Source: VBDM01 sp049663805 (GTDB lineage Bacteria > Pseudomonadota > Gammaproteobacteria > Burkholderiales > SG8-39). Taken from it: a stretch of 5,107 nt of DNA. Below the pieces are notes generated by a model. That model did not search any database, had not been told where the DNA came from, and saw only the letters and a list, made by a program, of their open reading frames with translations. The DNA is taken from assembly GCA_049663805.1 (NCBI GenBank), contig JBATEB010000164.1, positions 1 to 5,107 of the forward strand. The letters run 5' to 3'. This document shows positions 4,002-5,107 of the stretch, piece by piece. Both the position numbers and the translations under genes were made by a program. Every line of letters begins with the position of its first letter. Within the stretch, counting starts at the first letter, position 1.

Positions 4002-5107
4002 CTACCTGAGCCACATCACCACGCCGTCCCAGGCCCGGCGGACGAGGCCGGCGATCGCCACGTCCTCGAGCGCGATCACCGGATACTCGGCGAGGGGCCT
4101 GCCTTCGTGCGAGACGCGCAGCGTGGCGACGCGCTGGCCCACGGTGAGCGGGGCGACGAGCGGCTGCACGCTGACCAGTTCCGCCTGGAGCCTGTCCACC
4201 GAGCCCCTGGGCACGGTCACGTAGAGGTCCGCGGCGACCCCTGCCTTCAGCTCGCGCTCGCTGCCTTTCCAGACCGGGATCCGGCTGATCACCTGCCCCT
4301 TCTCGTAGAGGCGCACGCCGTCGTATGCCTGGAACCCGAAGTTGAGCAGCTTCTGACTTTCCTGGGCGCGCAGGCGCTCGGAGGCGGCGCCGAGGACGAC
4401 CGACACCAGCCGCCGCCCGCCGCGCCGGGCCGAAGCGATGAGGCAGTATCCGGCGCTCTCGGTGTGGCCGGTCTTCACCCCGTCCACGTTCGGATCGAGC
4501 CACAGCAGGCGATTGCGGTTCTGCTGGGTGATGTCGTTGTAGCGGAACTCGCGCTCCGAATACAGCTTGTAGTAGCCGGGATAATCGCGGATCAGCGCGG
4601 TGGTGAGCAAGGCGAGGTCGTTCGCCGTGGAGTAGTGCCCGGGGTCGGGCAACCCGCTCGCGTTGGTGAAATGCGTGCCTTTCATGCCAAGGCCCAGCGC
4701 TTCGCGGTTCATCCGCTCCACGAACGCCGCCTCCGTGCCGGCAATCGCCTCGGCGAGGGCGATGCAGGCGTCGTTTCCGGACTGTACGACCAGGCCGTGC
4801 AGCAGTTCCTCCACCGTCACCGGCATCCTGGGCTCGATGAACATGCGGGAGCCGCGCGCGCGCCAGGCGCGCTCGGAGACCCGGATCGCCTGGCCCGGCG
4901 CGAGCGTCCTGTCCTTCAACGCCTGGAATGCGAGGTACGCGGTCATGAGCTTGGTGAGCGACGCGGGCTCGATGCGTTCGCCGGCGTTGCGGCTCGCGAT
5001 CGGCTGGCCGCTGGTCGCGTCGAGCAGCAGCCAGGCGCGCGCGTCCACCGCCGGCGGGTCCGGCACGGCGAGCGCCGCGCAGGACGCGAGCAGCGAAAGG
5101 CAGGCGG
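4002..5107 (-). CDS. dacA: D-alanyl-D-alanine carboxypeptidase, PBP5/6 type, 5' end outside the window
   Basis: The enzyme removes the terminal D-Ala from peptidoglycan pentapeptides in the periplasm. A GTG at 5066-5064 could be read as a start, but the frame stays open to the window edge and codes for a hydrophobic signal-peptide core (ACLSLLASCAALA) directly before it, so the true start lies outside. Numbering from that GTG codon, the serine peptidase S11 motifs are SLTK (Ser36, Lys39), SGN (96-98) and KTG (198-200). Supporting blocks are EPASLTKLMTAY, GLVVQSGNDACIALAEA, THFTNASGLPDPGHYSTAND and NRLLWLDPNVDGVKTGHTESAGY. Residues about 255-345 form the beta-rich PBP5 C-terminal domain (VTVPRGSVDRLQAELV). 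The last 20 or so, ending VRRAWDGVVMWLR, form an amphipathic helix that anchors such enzymes to the outer face of the inner membrane. In the E. coli arrangement the PBP5 gene dacA is also near ybeD and lipB; dacC is an equally possible name. Confidence 0.95.
   Translation of the reverse strand, partial: ACLSLLASCAALAVPDPPAVDARAWLLLDATSGQPIASRNAGERIEPASLTKLMTAYLAFQALKDRTLAPGQAIRVSERAWRARGSRMFIEPRMPVTVEELLHGLVVQSGNDACIALAEAIAGTEAAFVERMNREALGLGMKGTHFTNASGLPDPGHYSTANDLALLTTALIRDYPGYYKLYSEREFRYNDITQQNRNRLLWLDPNVDGVKTGHTESAGYCLIASARRGGRRLVSVVLGAASERLRAQESQKLLNFGFQAYDGVRLYEKGQVISRIPVWKGSERELKAGVAADLYVTVPRGSVDRLQAELVSVQPLVAPLTVGQRVATLRVSHEGRPLAEYPVIALEDVAIAGLVRRAWDGVVMWLR
5067..5105 (-). other. Partial signal peptide of the DD-carboxypeptidase, with a lipobox-like LASC
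   Basis: The 13 codons before the GTG at 5066 read ACLSLLASCAALA. This is a signal-peptide hydrophobic core. An AXA-type signal peptidase I site (ALA before VPDP) fits the usual processing of PBP5-like enzymes. The tetrapeptide LASC (5079-5090) also fits the loose lipobox pattern. The positively charged n-region lies outside the window. Confidence 0.6.

Noticed and set aside
2155..4009. Two further plus-strand open frames (2155-3075 and 2867-4009) antisense to lipB, DUF493 and the transaminase
   Set aside because: They show no family motif or convincing ribosome-binding site and lie opposite well-supported genes, so they are shadows of those genes.
2964..4503. Minus-strand alternative frames at 2964-3992 and 3916-4503
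   Set aside because: They are Arg/Gly-rich readings of the transaminase and carboxypeptidase genes in another frame, with no conserved features.
5064..5066. GTG as the true start of the carboxypeptidase
   Set aside because: The frame is open upstream to the window edge and codes for a signal-peptide core that this secreted enzyme needs.

Overview
The window looks like chromosomal DNA from a GC-rich proteobacterium, most likely a betaproteobacterium. The order DD-carboxypeptidase, D-amino acid transaminase, DUF493/YbeD-like protein, lipB, lipA is, from general knowledge, typical of that group; E. coli keeps a looser version with dacA, ybeD, lipB and lipA near one another. Base composition of the minus-strand genes is high: four 60-base lines counted by hand (from 1081, 1441, 2161 and 3361) give 173 G+C of 240, about 72%. 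The species cannot be fixed from this.

Layout, left to right. At 39-443 (+) a small NTF2/SnoaL-like protein gene stands alone. It is less GC-rich (214 of 360 over 61-420, about 59%) and converges on the rest. From the right edge down to 487 everything is on the minus strand. In transcription order: a 5'-truncated D-alanyl-D-alanine carboxypeptidase of the PBP5/6 type (4002-5107); an 82-base gap; a D-amino acid transaminase (3050-3919); a DUF493 protein (2788-3057); lipB octanoyltransferase (2116-2784); lipA lipoyl synthase (1181-2119); and a secreted DUF4197 protein (487-1170).

The last five genes are packed like one operon: 8-base overlap, 3-base gap, 4-base ATGA overlap and 10-base gap. 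Ribosome-binding sites at the internal starts are weak except in front of DUF4197, which suggests translational coupling. Two functions share the transcript. The carboxypeptidase releases D-Ala from peptidoglycan stem peptides in the periplasm and the transaminase can interconvert D-Ala and D-Glu in the cytoplasm. LipB moves octanoyl from acyl carrier protein to lipoyl domains and LipA inserts two sulfurs to make lipoate. DUF493 sits between the two pairs and DUF4197 closes the cluster; neither has an established biochemical role.

I see no RNA genes, mobile elements, CRISPR arrays or convincing intrinsic terminators. This is mostly a conserved housekeeping region, not an evident new system. 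The points most worth a second look are the DUF4197 gene coupled to lipA, the DUF493 position, a hairpin that places the Shine-Dalgarno of the first gene in its loop, competing hairpins in the extended 5' end of lipB, and a lipobox-like motif in the carboxypeptidase signal peptide.
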